Shown: positions 16,594 to 24,631 of the stretch, piece by piece
Position numbering within the stretch: the first letter of the stretch is position 1
Layout: every line of letters begins with the position of its first letter
NCBI GenBank assembly: GCA_020633055.1
Contig: JACKEJ010000006.1
Location: 434,001 to 498,000 of the forward strand
Origin: Sandaracinaceae bacterium
GTDB taxonomy: Bacteria; Myxococcota_A; Polyangia; Polyangiales; Houyiibacteriaceae
Length of the DNA stretch: 64,000 bases
Direction of reading: 5' to 3'
Notes under the pieces: generated by a model
The model's input: the letters and a program-made list of their open reading frames with translations, nothing else
Told to the model about the DNA's origin: nothing
The model's database searches: none
Translations under genes and position numbers: made by a program

Positions 16594-16902
16594 CTACTTC
16601 AGGCGGTCCCGCCAGTAGCCGGGCTCTCGACTCATATGGGCGACCGCCAGCACCGCCCGGCGGCCCGATACTGTTCCGATGATGACCGAGTACGGGAAGC
16701 GCTCGAGACCGAACCGGCGGACATCGCGCTCGGCGTCGATCCCCGGAATCGCGACACCGCTTCTCGGGAACCGCGCGGCTCTCGCAACGCGGGCCTTGAC
16801 CTCGTCGATGAAGAGCAGGCCGTGGCCCTCGCACTCCGCATCGATGTACTTCGCCGCCGCCTCGAACTCGTCGAGGGCGTCTTGCTCAAACGGAAGCTCC
16901 AT
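16594..16902 (-). CDS. ParE/RelE-superfamily toxin (pair 1)
   Basis: A 102-residue protein with the ParE/RelE plan: N-terminal helix (ALDEFEAAAKYIDAECEGHG), KARVARAARFP, then strands with RRFGLERFPYSVIIGT and a C-terminal HMSREPGYWRDRLK. Its ATG overlaps the antitoxin stop (TGATG), so it is coupled to the upstream antitoxin. The IS remnant ends only ~15 bp after its stop. The target, gyrase or ribosome-bound mRNA, cannot be decided. Confidence 0.85.
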   Translation of the reverse strand: MELPFEQDALDEFEAAAKYIDAECEGHGLLFIDEVKARVARAARFPRSGVAIPGIDAERDVRRFGLERFPYSVIIGTVSGRRAVLAVAHMSREPGYWRDRLK

Positions 16903-17132
16903 CAGCGCGATTCGAGAGCGGCCCGAACACGGGCGAGTGCTTCGTCGCCCGGGATGAGACGGGACTCGCCGCCCTCGACCGCCTCGATGCGCCGCGCGAT
17001 CTCTGCCTTCCAGGCAGGGCTGAGGTCACCCTTCGGAGACAGGCTCTCGTTGAGGGCGTCAGCAAGCGCGGCCCGCTCGTCCTCGGGGAGGGACAGGGCG
17101 TCTTCGAGGATCTTCTGAGCGGTCGACGTCAC
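16902..17132 (-). CDS. Addiction-module antitoxin (pair 1)
   Basis: A 76-residue protein from GTG 17132 (TSTAQKILEDALSLPEDERA...LSPAWKAEIARRIEAVEGGE). This matches the 'putative addiction module component' antitoxins that pair with ParE/RelE toxins. The first gene of the pair, overlapping the toxin start. Its start codon lies within a 30-bp sequence that is identical in front of pair 2. Confidence 0.85.
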   Translation of the reverse strand: MTSTAQKILEDALSLPEDERAALADALNESLSPKGDLSPAWKAEIARRIEAVEGGESRLIPGDEALARVRAALESR

Positions 17133-17148
17133 GAGCCCAGTCTACGTC
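17119..17148 (-). promoter_or_regulatory. Shared 30-bp TA leader, copy 1
   Basis: The 30 bp from GCGGTCGACGTCACGAGCCC through AGTCTACGTC are identical to 17929-17958. They span the GTG start of the antitoxin and its upstream region. Identity here exceeds that of the coding regions, which suggests either a conserved autoregulatory operator/promoter or recent duplication of the leader. Confidence 0.55.
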
Positions 17149-17164
17149 CCTGAGGTGGCCTCCG

Positions 17165-17398
17165 CTACCGGGTCGCCTCCTCGGCCCGTCGCGTGCGAGA
17201 GTGGCCCAGCCCGTTGCCCCGGCTCACCACGGAGACCGAGTGCTCACCGCACGCAGCGATGACCTCGAACCTCACCCACCCTGACGTCATGACCCATCGC
17301 AACCAACAGACGAACTCTCCCTCGCGGCCTCGTGCCGGTCTCGTGGCCCTGATGGCATGGCGCACTTCGGCCGGCCGTCTGCGGACGGTGGTGAGCAC
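17165..17398 (-). CDS. Small ORF downstream of toxin 2, doubtful
   Basis: A GTG at 17398 overlaps the stop of toxin 2 (TAGTG), the same junction used between antitoxin and toxin in that pair. The 77-residue product is Arg-rich with a central VCWLRWVMTSGWVRFEVIAA stretch. No family is recognised, and codon use is not convincing. It could be a third gene of the TA operon or chance. Confidence 0.25.
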   Translation of the reverse strand: MLTTVRRRPAEVRHAIRATRPARGREGEFVCWLRWVMTSGWVRFEVIAACGEHSVSVVSRGNGLGHSRTRRAEEATR

Positions 17399-17709
17399 TA
17401 CTCGAGGCGGTCTCGCCAGTAGCCGGGTCGGCGCCGTCCGTGAGTGACAGCGACGACGAGGACCATTTCGGGCTCAATGGAGACGACGAGTGAGTATGGG
17501 AAGACGCGGAAGCGAAACGTCCGGACGTCGACGCCCGCAGGGTAGCCCGCCTCGCGTTGCCCGGTCGCGGGTAGCTCGGCGGCCTGCTCGACGAGCTTGC
17601 GCATCTCCTCGCGAAACCGCTCGCCGTAGCCAGGTCGCTCTGCCTCGTGGTGCTCGGCCGCTGCAACCAACTCGGCGCGGGCCTCGCGATGGAACCGAAG
17701 CTCGCGCAC
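17398..17709 (-). CDS. ParE/RelE-superfamily toxin (pair 2)
   Basis: Start GTG 17709 overlaps the antitoxin stop as TAGTG, which is why it is chosen over longer upstream starts. The 103-residue product has RELRFHREARAELVAAAEHH, ERFREEMRKLVEQAAELP, DVRTFRFRVFPYSLVVSI and ends THGRRRPGYWRDRLE. It shares the GYWRDRL tail with toxin 1 and is its paralogue. Confidence 0.85.
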   Translation of the reverse strand: MRELRFHREARAELVAAAEHHEAERPGYGERFREEMRKLVEQAAELPATGQREAGYPAGVDVRTFRFRVFPYSLVVSIEPEMVLVVAVTHGRRRPGYWRDRLE

Positions 17710-17942
17710 TACCGGCTCAGCACGGCGTCCAGATGTGCCTCGACCTCGGCCAGCGACTCGGTCTCGACCTCGCCACGTCGAACTTGCCCGACGCGACGAA
17801 CGACCTCGTCTCGCCATGCGGCGGAGACCTCGCTGCTTGCCATCCGGGGAAGGGTGTCGAGGATGCGCAGCGCGAGGGCCTCGCGGTCCTCTTCGGGAAG
17901 CGCAAGTGCGCTCTCATAGAGCTTCTCGGCGGTCGACGTCAC
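17709..17942 (-). CDS. Addiction-module antitoxin (pair 2)
   Basis: A 77-residue protein (TSTAEKLYESALALPEEDREA...SAAWRDEVVRRVGQVRRGEV) paralogous to the antitoxin of pair 1. GTG start at 17942 inside the shared 30-bp leader, and overlap with the toxin start. It would bind and neutralise toxin 2 and probably repress the operon. Confidence 0.85.
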   Translation of the reverse strand: MTSTAEKLYESALALPEEDREALALRILDTLPRMASSEVSAAWRDEVVRRVGQVRRGEVETESLAEVEAHLDAVLSR

Positions 17943-17958
17943 GAGCCCAGTCTACGTC
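17929..17958 (-). promoter_or_regulatory. Shared 30-bp TA leader, copy 2
   Basis: Identical to 17119-17148, in the same position relative to the antitoxin start. It is followed upstream by the remnant of a third antitoxin. Confidence 0.55.
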
Positions 17959-18102
17959 GACGTGCGCGCACTCACAACCTCCCGAGAGAGGAGCCGCGCC
18001 GCGTTCGCTTGGCGCGTCTCGACCTCGTCCCAGGGAACGGACTTTACCGCGCCGGGCTGTCTCGGCCTTCCACTCCGGGCTGAGCTCGACCTCGGGTTCA
18101 AC
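17952..18102 (-). pseudogene. Remnant of a third addiction-module antitoxin
   Basis: One minus-strand frame reads EVELSPEWKAETARRG (compare LSPAWKAEIARR in antitoxin 1). After about 18050 another frame reads AVKSVPWDEVETRQANAARL, the usual antitoxin C-terminal motif in this family. The N-terminus is missing and the frame is shifted. No third toxin follows, so this is a decayed antitoxin at the edge of a TA cluster. Confidence 0.55.
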
Positions 18103-18427
18103 GGGCGCCCAGCTCCGCCCACGCCGCGGCGCTCATCGCCTCTGCCGGGACCACCTCGTCCTGGTCCGCCACGACCCAGAAGCCGGGTTGCCCTTCGGTG
18201 TACGGGACGAGGCCATCCCACCGTGCCTGCGCGTCAGCTTCGCCTGCGTCCGGGAGCACCCCCGCGCGGAGGCAAGCCACGTCGCGGCGCAGGTCTCCGG
18301 GGGCGCGCTCGTAGCCCCAACGTCCGAAGAGCACGACGTCGCTGTCAGCGGCGAAGACGAAGAGACCAAGCTCTCCGCTATCGTCCTGGGTGACGACCCA
18401 GGTGAGCGCTTCGGGGAGGTCGGTCAC
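18098..18427 (-). CDS. Hypothetical acidic protein
   Basis: About 109 residues from GTG 18427, 1 nt beyond the patatin stop; a GTG at 18457 inside the patatin gene is an alternative. Sequence such as GLFVFAADSDVVLFGRWGYE and FWVVADQDEVVPAEAM suggests a small alpha/beta cytosolic domain. No signal peptide. The family is not recognised. Confidence 0.5.
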   Translation of the reverse strand: MTDLPEALTWVVTQDDSGELGLFVFAADSDVVLFGRWGYERAPGDLRRDVACLRAGVLPDAGEADAQARWDGLVPYTEGQPGFWVVADQDEVVPAEAMSAAAWAELGAR

Positions 18428-18428
18428 G

Positions 18429-19949
18429 CTAGGTCGCGGCCGTGATGTGTCGGACACCCTTTGGAAGCTGACCCAGCTCGCGCAGGTCGAGCTCCTCGAG
18501 GATCTCGTCGAGCGTGCGCGCGATGACGGTGGCGTTGCGGATCTGCGCCAAGCGCGGCCAGGTGCTGCGCTGGCCCGCGTCGATCAAGCGCTTGATCTCG
18601 TCTTCGCCGTCGTAGTCGAACAGCACGTTCATCCAGCGGAAGTCGCGCTTGTTGAGGATGATGTTGATGTCGCCGGTGTAGTCCTGGTCCAAGAGGCCGT
18701 GCGCCATGAGGATGGCCGGGCTCAGGAACGGCAGGCCGAGGCTGCTCCCGACGTCCTCCAGCGTGAGCAGAGTGTCGCTGGCCAAGCTGCGTCCCAGCTT
18801 CTTGAAGGTGTCGGACACGCGCCGCCGACGCCGGACCTTTGGGTCGTCCACGAAGGGCACGGCCACGGGGTTGATGAGGCTGACGATGTAGTGGTTGATG
18901 CCGAACAGACGCGCGAGGCGCTTGGCCGGCAGGTCCTGCGCGAAGGACCCGTCCACCCACTTGCGCGAGGGCAGGTAGGGCTTGGGCTTGCCGTCGGCGC
19001 CCTTGGCGTAGAGGGTCACGGGGGGCACCACGCCCGGGATGCTGGCCGAGGCGTCGATGGCCGAGCGGATGTAGACGTTGGGCGAGGTGATGGCGTTGAG
19101 CAGGCGCGAGGCTTGATGACGCTCCACCGGCGCGATGGAGACGTTGATGTAGCGGCCGGTGTGCTCGTAGGCCTCTTGGAACGTCATGTCGTTGCAGAAG
19201 CTGTCGATGGCCATCTGCTTGACCACCTGGGGCGTGACCTCCTTCTCGAGGCCGGCCAGCACGCGGAACGGGCTCAGGTGCGTCGGCAGGTCGTAGCGGA
19301 AGTCCTCGAAGTGCCCTCGCTCGAGCTCCTCGTCGGTGCGCGTGCCGATCTGCGCGCACAGCCACGAGCCCGCGCTCGCGCCCGAGAGGACGTTGGGCAA
19401 CAGGCGCTCGTGGACGAGGGTCTGCACCACGCCGTGATGGAAGTAGATGACGCCGCCGCCCCCGCTGAGCATCAGCGCGGAGCGCCCGTAGCAGTGGCTG
19501 GCCCGTCGAAAGAAGTCGACCTTCTCGACCAGCGGGATCTCGCGCGGGCTCGCGGCGGCGACGCAGCGCAGGGCCTCGACGATGACGTTGACGTAGTCGT
19601 CGACCAGGGCCTTGGTGCCCGACTTGGCCTGCGCGTAGAGGGTGGCGCGACCGATGCCCCCCATGTTGCCGTGGATACCCTCGTTCAGGGCGTAGAGCAC
19701 GCCGTGTACGTCGCCCGCGTCGATGGCGGTGCGGAGCTGGTCGTGGCGCTGGCGGATCTCACGGTGGTCGTACAGGTGGCTCGGCTCGCGCTGACGCCAG
19801 GCGTCCATGCCGGTGTGGTGGTCGAGCTGCTGGGCGGTCTCGAGCCACGAGCGGTAGTCGGTGGCCTGTTGGAGTCGCTTGCTGAGCGCACGTTGGGGGC
19901 TGCGCCGCACGAGGCTGCGCGATGCTTGGGCGAGGGGGGGATTCGACAC
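18429..19949 (-). CDS. Patatin-like phospholipase with DUF3336-type N-terminus
   Basis: A 506-residue protein, GTG start at 19949. The N-terminal ~170 residues match the DUF3336 pattern of eukaryote-like patatins (DYRSWLETAQQLDHHTGMDA, then PSHLYDHREI). The lipase core has the oxyanion loop LMLSGGGGVIYFHHGV, nucleophile elbow SGASAGS (GxSxG) and the catalytic Asp in WVDGSFAQDLP. It would hydrolyse acyl ester bonds of phospholipids or triglycerides through a Ser-Asp dyad. No signal peptide is evident, so it is probably cytosolic or membrane-associated. The beta-propeller gene on the same strand lies 18 bp upstream. Confidence 0.88.
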   Translation of the reverse strand: MSNPPLAQASRSLVRRSPQRALSKRLQQATDYRSWLETAQQLDHHTGMDAWRQREPSHLYDHREIRQRHDQLRTAIDAGDVHGVLYALNEGIHGNMGGIGRATLYAQAKSGTKALVDDYVNVIVEALRCVAAASPREIPLVEKVDFFRRASHCYGRSALMLSGGGGVIYFHHGVVQTLVHERLLPNVLSGASAGSWLCAQIGTRTDEELERGHFEDFRYDLPTHLSPFRVLAGLEKEVTPQVVKQMAIDSFCNDMTFQEAYEHTGRYINVSIAPVERHQASRLLNAITSPNVYIRSAIDASASIPGVVPPVTLYAKGADGKPKPYLPSRKWVDGSFAQDLPAKRLARLFGINHYIVSLINPVAVPFVDDPKVRRRRRVSDTFKKLGRSLASDTLLTLEDVGSSLGLPFLSPAILMAHGLLDQDYTGDINIILNKRDFRWMNVLFDYDGEDEIKRLIDAGQRSTWPRLAQIRNATVIARTLDEILEELDLRELGQLPKGVRHITAAT

Positions 19950-19967
19950 GTGGTGAGTATACGCGCA

Positions 19968-21872
19968 TCACGGCAGGGCTTGCGCGAACACGTCGATGCT
20001 CCCGTTCTGGTCGCCAGGGTAGAGGTTGGACGCGGCGGACTGGAACAGGGCGAGGCTGCCGTCGGCGGAGAGGGCGACGCCATAGCCCGTGCCTCCGTTG
20101 GGGGCCCCGCCGACGAGGCTGCGGCCCAGGAAGAGAAGGGTGCCCGCGCCGAGGTCGTAGAGGTAGCCGTTGACCTGGCCGTTGTTGGCGCCGGTGAGGT
20201 AGCCGTCGCTCGCGAAGGCCACGCGCTGGCCGTTGGCGCTGATGACTGGGGCGTAGCAGTGGCCTTGGGACGCCGTGGGGTCGAGGTCGAGGTTCACGCG
20301 CGTCGTGGCGGTCAGGGTGCGGTCCAGCACGTAGATGTCGGTCTTCCCGAACAGCTCCACCATGGGGAGCAGGTTGGTGGCCGCGGACGAAAACGCGACG
20401 TAGCGGCCGTTGCTGCTCAGGCTGGGCGCGGTGCTGGCGCCGTTGCCCGCGCCTCCGGCGTACGCCGAGCTGACGCGTGTCGTCACGCCCGCCACGGACA
20501 AGTAGACGTCTGCGTGCGTGTCGCTCTCGGGCGCGCCATCGATCAGGTTCTGCGCCACGGAGTCGAAGGCCACCACCGCGCCGTCGCCGCTGATGGCCAC
20601 CTCGCCGCACGCGCCGTCCGCCTGCACGGACGCGCTGCTGACGCTGACGCGCGTGGTGGTGCTGGCCACGCGGTCCCGCACGAAGACGTCGGTCACGCCG
20701 TTGGTGTCGCCAGGGACCAGGTTGGTCGCGGCGCTCGCGAACACCACGTAGCGCCCGTCGTCGCTGATGGCGGGGCGGCGAAACGGAGCGCCCACGTAGC
20801 TGGGGTCTTCCGAGCTGGGCCCGTCGGCGCGCGTTCCGTCGGTGGCCTGGCTGACGAGGTCGTACGTGCCCGTCAGGCGGTCGAAGACGAACACGTCGGT
20901 GACCAAGTTGAGGTCGCCGCTGACCAGCGCGTTGGCGGTGCTTGCGAAGACGACGTAGCGCCCGCTCGGGGTGATACGCGCGCCGCCGCTGCGCCCGACG
21001 ATGCCGAGGCGCGTGGTGGTGCCCAGCATGCGGTCGCGCACGTAGAGGTCCCCGGCGGACGGCATGCCGCCGGCGATGTCGCTGGCCGTGCTGGTGTAGA
21101 CCACGAAGCGTCCGTCGCCGCTGGCGCTGGGCTGTGAGCTGGTGCCGTTGGCGGAGCCCGGGGGCGTCTGGTCGTTCTGGCTGAGCAGGGTGACGTCGTT
21201 CGCGGGGGTGTCCGTGACGGACACGTGGAACACGCGCTGGCTGCTGAGACCCTCCGGGTCGGTGGCCTCGATGGTGACGTCGGCCTCGCCCACGCCGTTG
21301 GTGGCGGGGGTGAGCGTGACGTCGAAGGCCGCGCGGCCGCCCATGTTGCCCGTGATGGGGCTGAGCACGATGTTCGCGTCGGGCAGGAACGTGGTGTTCG
21401 AGGACCACGCCGTCAGCGTGACCAGGGTGGCATCGCCGCTGTCGTCGTAGACGCCCACGGTGAACGGAGGGATGGGGTAGCCCGCGACGTTGCCGGTGTC
21501 CGCGATGACGTCGAGCGCGGGCGGCAGGTTCTCGGGCGGGCCCATGTCGGTGTCTTGGGGCCCCGTATCCGACGTGCCGATGTCCGTCGCAGTGCCCGTG
21601 TCTGGGCCACCGGCGTCGTCGGGTGTGCTGGCGTCGGTGGCGGCGCTCGCGTCGGCGCCGTCCGCGTCGGGGCCCGCGCCGCTGTCCAGGGTGTCCATAT
21701 CGGGGGAGTCGGCCGCGTCCGGGAGCGCCCCGTCTTGGACCACGCTCAGGTCGGGCGTGTCCCCGTCGGGCCCCATCCCCGCGTCTGGCGTCCCGCTCGG
21801 TTCGCCGCAGCCCGCCGCCACGGCCGTGAACACCAACAACCCCACCAGTCTTCCAACGCCACCTGCGCGCAT
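19968..21872 (-). CDS. Lipoprotein with cadherin/Ig-like domain and WD40-like propeller
   Basis: Start ATG 21872 gives MRAGGVGRLVGLLVFTAVAA then a lipobox Cys (VAAGC). A ~100-residue Asp/Thr/Pro/Ala linker follows, then a beta-sandwich (PPFTVGVYDDSGD...NGVGEADVTIEATDPEGLSS). The rest is a series of PD40/WD40-like blades with repeated [D]GRYVVFAS(A/T)A(T/N)L-(V/S)GD-N-V-TDVFV(R/F)DR. A surface- or periplasm-facing lipoprotein of unknown ligand. The 145-bp divergent region to the next operon should contain its promoter. Confidence 0.8.
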   Translation of the reverse strand: MRAGGVGRLVGLLVFTAVAAGCGEPSGTPDAGMGPDGDTPDLSVVQDGALPDAADSPDMDTLDSGAGPDADGADASAATDASTPDDAGGPDTGTATDIGTSDTGPQDTDMGPPENLPPALDVIADTGNVAGYPIPPFTVGVYDDSGDATLVTLTAWSSNTTFLPDANIVLSPITGNMGGRAAFDVTLTPATNGVGEADVTIEATDPEGLSSQRVFHVSVTDTPANDVTLLSQNDQTPPGSANGTSSQPSASGDGRFVVYTSTASDIAGGMPSAGDLYVRDRMLGTTTRLGIVGRSGGARITPSGRYVVFASTANALVSGDLNLVTDVFVFDRLTGTYDLVSQATDGTRADGPSSEDPSYVGAPFRRPAISDDGRYVVFASAATNLVPGDTNGVTDVFVRDRVASTTTRVSVSSASVQADGACGEVAISGDGAVVAFDSVAQNLIDGAPESDTHADVYLSVAGVTTRVSSAYAGGAGNGASTAPSLSSNGRYVAFSSAATNLLPMVELFGKTDIYVLDRTLTATTRVNLDLDPTASQGHCYAPVISANGQRVAFASDGYLTGANNGQVNGYLYDLGAGTLLFLGRSLVGGAPNGGTGYGVALSADGSLALFQSAASNLYPGDQNGSIDVFAQALP

Positions 21873-22017
21873 CCACGTTTCCTTCCGGCGCACACGGGCG
21901 CCACCAGGGGGTCGTCGCCAGCGGTCGGAATCCTTCACGAAAAACGCCAGGAGTCGGGTCGCCGGTCTCCGCGACGAGGCGCATCATGCGTTTCGCGTGC
22001 CCGCGAAGAAAAAATCG

Positions 22018-23292
22018 ATGGATGCAGCCCCGAGCGGGCGACCGGGGGGAGTGGGCCTTCCGCGCGCTCGCCGGACCGCCTGCTCCGCACTGCTCATCTC
22101 GATGGCCATCACCTTCGTATCGCCGCCCCTCTCCGCCCGCGCCGAGCGCGGGAGCGTGTCGTTCGCTGGTCCTCAGGGCTGCGCCGAGCAGACCCTCGAC
22201 CAGGCGCTTCGGCGCTACCTCGAGCGCGCTCCCGAGGACGCGGCCGTGCCGGACGACGTCACGGTGCGTGTGGTGGCTCGCGCGTCGGGGCGGGGCTTCG
22301 TGCTGACCCTGGACGTGCAGCGGGCCGATGGGGCGACGACGCACCGTCGCGTTCGCCACGCGCGCCGCTGTGACCTGCTGCTGGAGACTGCGGCGTTGAT
22401 CGCGGCGCTGGCCATCGATCCTGACGTGGCGGGCCGGCACGTGACGGGGCCGGACGTACAGCCCGGGCCGGATGTGCCCCCCAATCCCGAGCCGGACCCA
22501 GTTGACGCCGCGGCGGAGCCCGCCGGGTCTGGGGTGGACGGAACCGAGCTGGGGAGCGCCGTGGGGGACCCCTCCGGGGCGACGGACGGCGTGGCCGAGC
22601 CTGAGCCGGATCCGGGGGACGCTGCGACCGAGCCCGCGGACCCCACCGAGGGCGAGGCCGACCCCGAGCCCGGACCCGACGCTTCCGACCCTGCGCAGGC
22701 GCACCCGCTCGACCCCGGGCACGCCGTCACCGCCGCTCCGCCCGACGCCGGCTCGCTCCCCGTGCTGCCGCCCGAGCCCGCCGTCCAGCTGGCCCTCGGG
22801 GTCGGAGCGACCATGGCCTTCCACCTCTACCCGGCCACAGCAGGGGGCGTGCAGCTCACGGTCGCGTTGCTCCGGCGTCGCATGCGGGTGGAGCTCCGGC
22901 TGGCGCTGCTGGGTCTCCGCCACGTGGGCCTCGGTGAGCCCGGCTGGAACGTGCGTGTCCTGGACTACGGCGGCGACGCGGTGGGCTGCTACGCCCCGCG
23001 CAGGGGCGCGTGGTCCGTGCCCGTGTGTGGGCTCTTCGGCGTCGCTGGCGAGTCGGCCCGTGCCTCGGCGCAGGTGCCCCAGGCGGGGCGCGCCACGCGT
23101 ACGCGCGTATCGCTCGGGCAGCGGGTGGGTGTGCGCTGGGCACCGCGGCGGCGGCACGAGCTGGGGCTGGACGCGGAGCTGTCGGAGCAGCTGCTGCGCC
23201 CGGTGTTCGGTGTGGCAGGCACCGACAGGCTCGTGCGCGCGCAGCGCGTCGCGTATCGTGCGTCGGTCACCTGGGCGGCGGTGTGGCCATGA
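22018..23292 (+). CDS. Secreted protein with DP-rich linker and barrel-like C-terminus
   Basis: ATG 22018 is chosen because it gives a plausible export signal (ACSALLISMAITFVSPPLSA followed by RAERG). Residues ~45-145 form a small domain with paired Cys (QGCAEQTLDQALRRYLE...RRCDLLLETAALIAALAIDP). A Pro/Asp/Glu/Ala repeat linker of about 90 residues follows. The C-terminal ~180 residues alternate hydrophobic and polar residues and end in aromatic/hydrophobic VTWAAVWP, as in outer-membrane barrels. First gene of a four-gene operon; its stop overlaps the sigma-factor start (ATGA). Confidence 0.65.
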   Translation: MDAAPSGRPGGVGLPRARRTACSALLISMAITFVSPPLSARAERGSVSFAGPQGCAEQTLDQALRRYLERAPEDAAVPDDVTVRVVARASGRGFVLTLDVQRADGATTHRRVRHARRCDLLLETAALIAALAIDPDVAGRHVTGPDVQPGPDVPPNPEPDPVDAAAEPAGSGVDGTELGSAVGDPSGATDGVAEPEPDPGDAATEPADPTEGEADPEPGPDASDPAQAHPLDPGHAVTAAPPDAGSLPVLPPEPAVQLALGVGATMAFHLYPATAGGVQLTVALLRRRMRVELRLALLGLRHVGLGEPGWNVRVLDYGGDAVGCYAPRRGAWSVPVCGLFGVAGESARASAQVPQAGRATRTRVSLGQRVGVRWAPRRRHELGLDAELSEQLLRPVFGVAGTDRLVRAQRVAYRASVTWAAVWP

Positions 23293-23852
23293 CCGCCATC
23301 ACCCACGCGTTGTCGTCCACCCGCATGAAGCGCCCGTCGCAGGATCTCGTCGCGCTCGAAGGCCTCTACCGCCGTCATCACGCGATGGTGCGGCGGCTGG
23401 TGGAGCGCTTTGGTGTGGAGGACGCGTGGGTGGACGACGTGACGCACGACGTGTTCCTCGAGATCTCCCGCGCCGAGCCCGAGCTGCGGCCCCCGGCCCG
23501 CGAGCGCGCGTGGGTGGCGGGGGTCACGCGCAACCTGGTGCTGCGGCATCGGCGCAACCTCTTCCGGCACATCCGCCGCGTGCACGCCGTGGCCGCCGAG
23601 CACCCCACGGTGAGCCACGGCGAGCAGGGGCGGAGCGATGCCGCGCGTGACCTGCACGTGTTGCTCGACCAGCTGAGCGAGGAGCAGCGCACGGTGTTCG
23701 TGCTGTCGGAGCTCGAGGAGTGGACCGCGCCCGAGATCGCGGCCGCGCTGGGCATCAAGCTGCCCACGGTGTACTCGCGTCTGCATGCCGCGCGCGAGGC
23801 GCTGACCCGGGCACTCTCACGGGTGCGTGCGCGCGAGAGGGGGACCGCATGA
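23289..23852 (+). CDS. ECF-type sigma-70 family RNA polymerase sigma factor
   Basis: About 187 residues. Region 2 is in LEGLYRRHHAMVRRLVERFG and DDVTHDVFLEISR. Region 4 is in QLSEEQRTVFVLSELEEWTA followed by PEIAAALGIKLPTVYSRLHA. ATG 23289 overlaps the upstream stop, and its own stop overlaps the next start (ATGA), so translation is coupled through the operon. It presumably directs transcription of its own cluster or envelope genes; the following single-TM protein is the candidate regulator. Confidence 0.9.
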   Translation: MTAITHALSSTRMKRPSQDLVALEGLYRRHHAMVRRLVERFGVEDAWVDDVTHDVFLEISRAEPELRPPARERAWVAGVTRNLVLRHRRNLFRHIRRVHAVAAEHPTVSHGEQGRSDAARDLHVLLDQLSEEQRTVFVLSELEEWTAPEIAAALGIKLPTVYSRLHAAREALTRALSRVRARERGTA

Positions 23853-24631
23853 GCGAGCCACGGTCAGAGCTGGACAAGCTCATCGCGCGCGAGAAGGCTG
23901 CGTACCAGGAGCGCGCAGACGCATCGGCCGCGCCTGGTGTGCCCGACGCGGGTTGGGAGCGCCTGCGCGCCGCAGTGGAGGGCGGCGCCGCGGCGCCGGT
24001 TGGGTGGACCGCGCGCGCCAAGCTCGCCGTGGGGGTGGCGACCTGCGTGGCCTTGGGTGCGCTCGGGTGGACGCTGTCTTCGAGCGGCTCGGGAGTGGAG
24101 GGGGCGACAGAAGTTGCACCAGCGCAGGACGCGCAGGACGCGCCGGAACGCAGCGCGCCGGACGCGCCAGCGTCGGACACGGTCGAGCCGGGGGCGCGAC
24201 GGGGCGAGGAGTCGACCGTGGGCGCCGCGCGCGAGCTCGAGGACGCGGTGGAAGGCGGGTCGGGGGATTCGCGTGGGGTGGCCGCGCCCGGGCCGAACGG
24301 AGAGACCGGGGGCGCTGACAGCGACGCTTCGGCCGAGGCCACCGAACCGTCCACCAGAGCAGCGCGCGAGCCCCGCGGAGGGCACCCATCTGCGGCGCAC
24401 CCCGAGCCATCCGAGGACTCACTGGCCGCCGAGCTGGCGCTGCTCTCCCGCGCCCGCGCTGCGCTGAACGCCGGCCGCTACGACGAGGCGCTGGCGATTG
24501 CGTCGGAGCACGCTCAGCAGTTCCCGAGCGGTGTCTTGGCGCCCGAGCGTCGGGCGGTCGCCTCGCGCGCACGTTGCCGAATGGCCGCCGCCGAGCGCGG
24601 CGACGAGGAAGCGGTGAGGGCCTGTCCGTGA
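23849..24631 (+). CDS. Single-pass membrane protein, probable anti-sigma/regulator with TPR-like tail
   Basis: A 260-residue protein. Its cytosolic N-terminus (MSEPRSELDKLIAREKAAYQ) is followed by one transmembrane helix near residue 55 (LAVGVATCVALGALGWTL), a long acidic/Ser-rich linker, and a C-terminal helical part (LALLSRARAALNAGRYDEAL) like one TPR unit plus a Cys pair. Position directly after an ECF sigma gene with a 4-nt overlap suggests an anti-sigma-like sensor, although no zinc-binding anti-sigma motif is visible. Confidence 0.6.
   Translation: MSEPRSELDKLIAREKAAYQERADASAAPGVPDAGWERLRAAVEGGAAAPVGWTARAKLAVGVATCVALGALGWTLSSSGSGVEGATEVAPAQDAQDAPERSAPDAPASDTVEPGARRGEESTVGAARELEDAVEGGSGDSRGVAAPGPNGETGGADSDASAEATEPSTRAAREPRGGHPSAAHPEPSEDSLAAELALLSRARAALNAGRYDEALAIASEHAQQFPSGVLAPERRAVASRARCRMAAAERGDEEAVRACP

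Noticed and set aside
18390..21137. 915-codon plus-strand frame over the patatin and propeller genes
   Set aside because: It spans two well-supported minus-strand genes and reads as Val/Ala/Gly/Arg low complexity with no motif.
19759..23157. 1132-codon minus-strand frame
   Set aside because: It crosses a divergent promoter and the opposite-strand secreted-protein gene; composition is His/Arg/Pro-rich shadow sequence.
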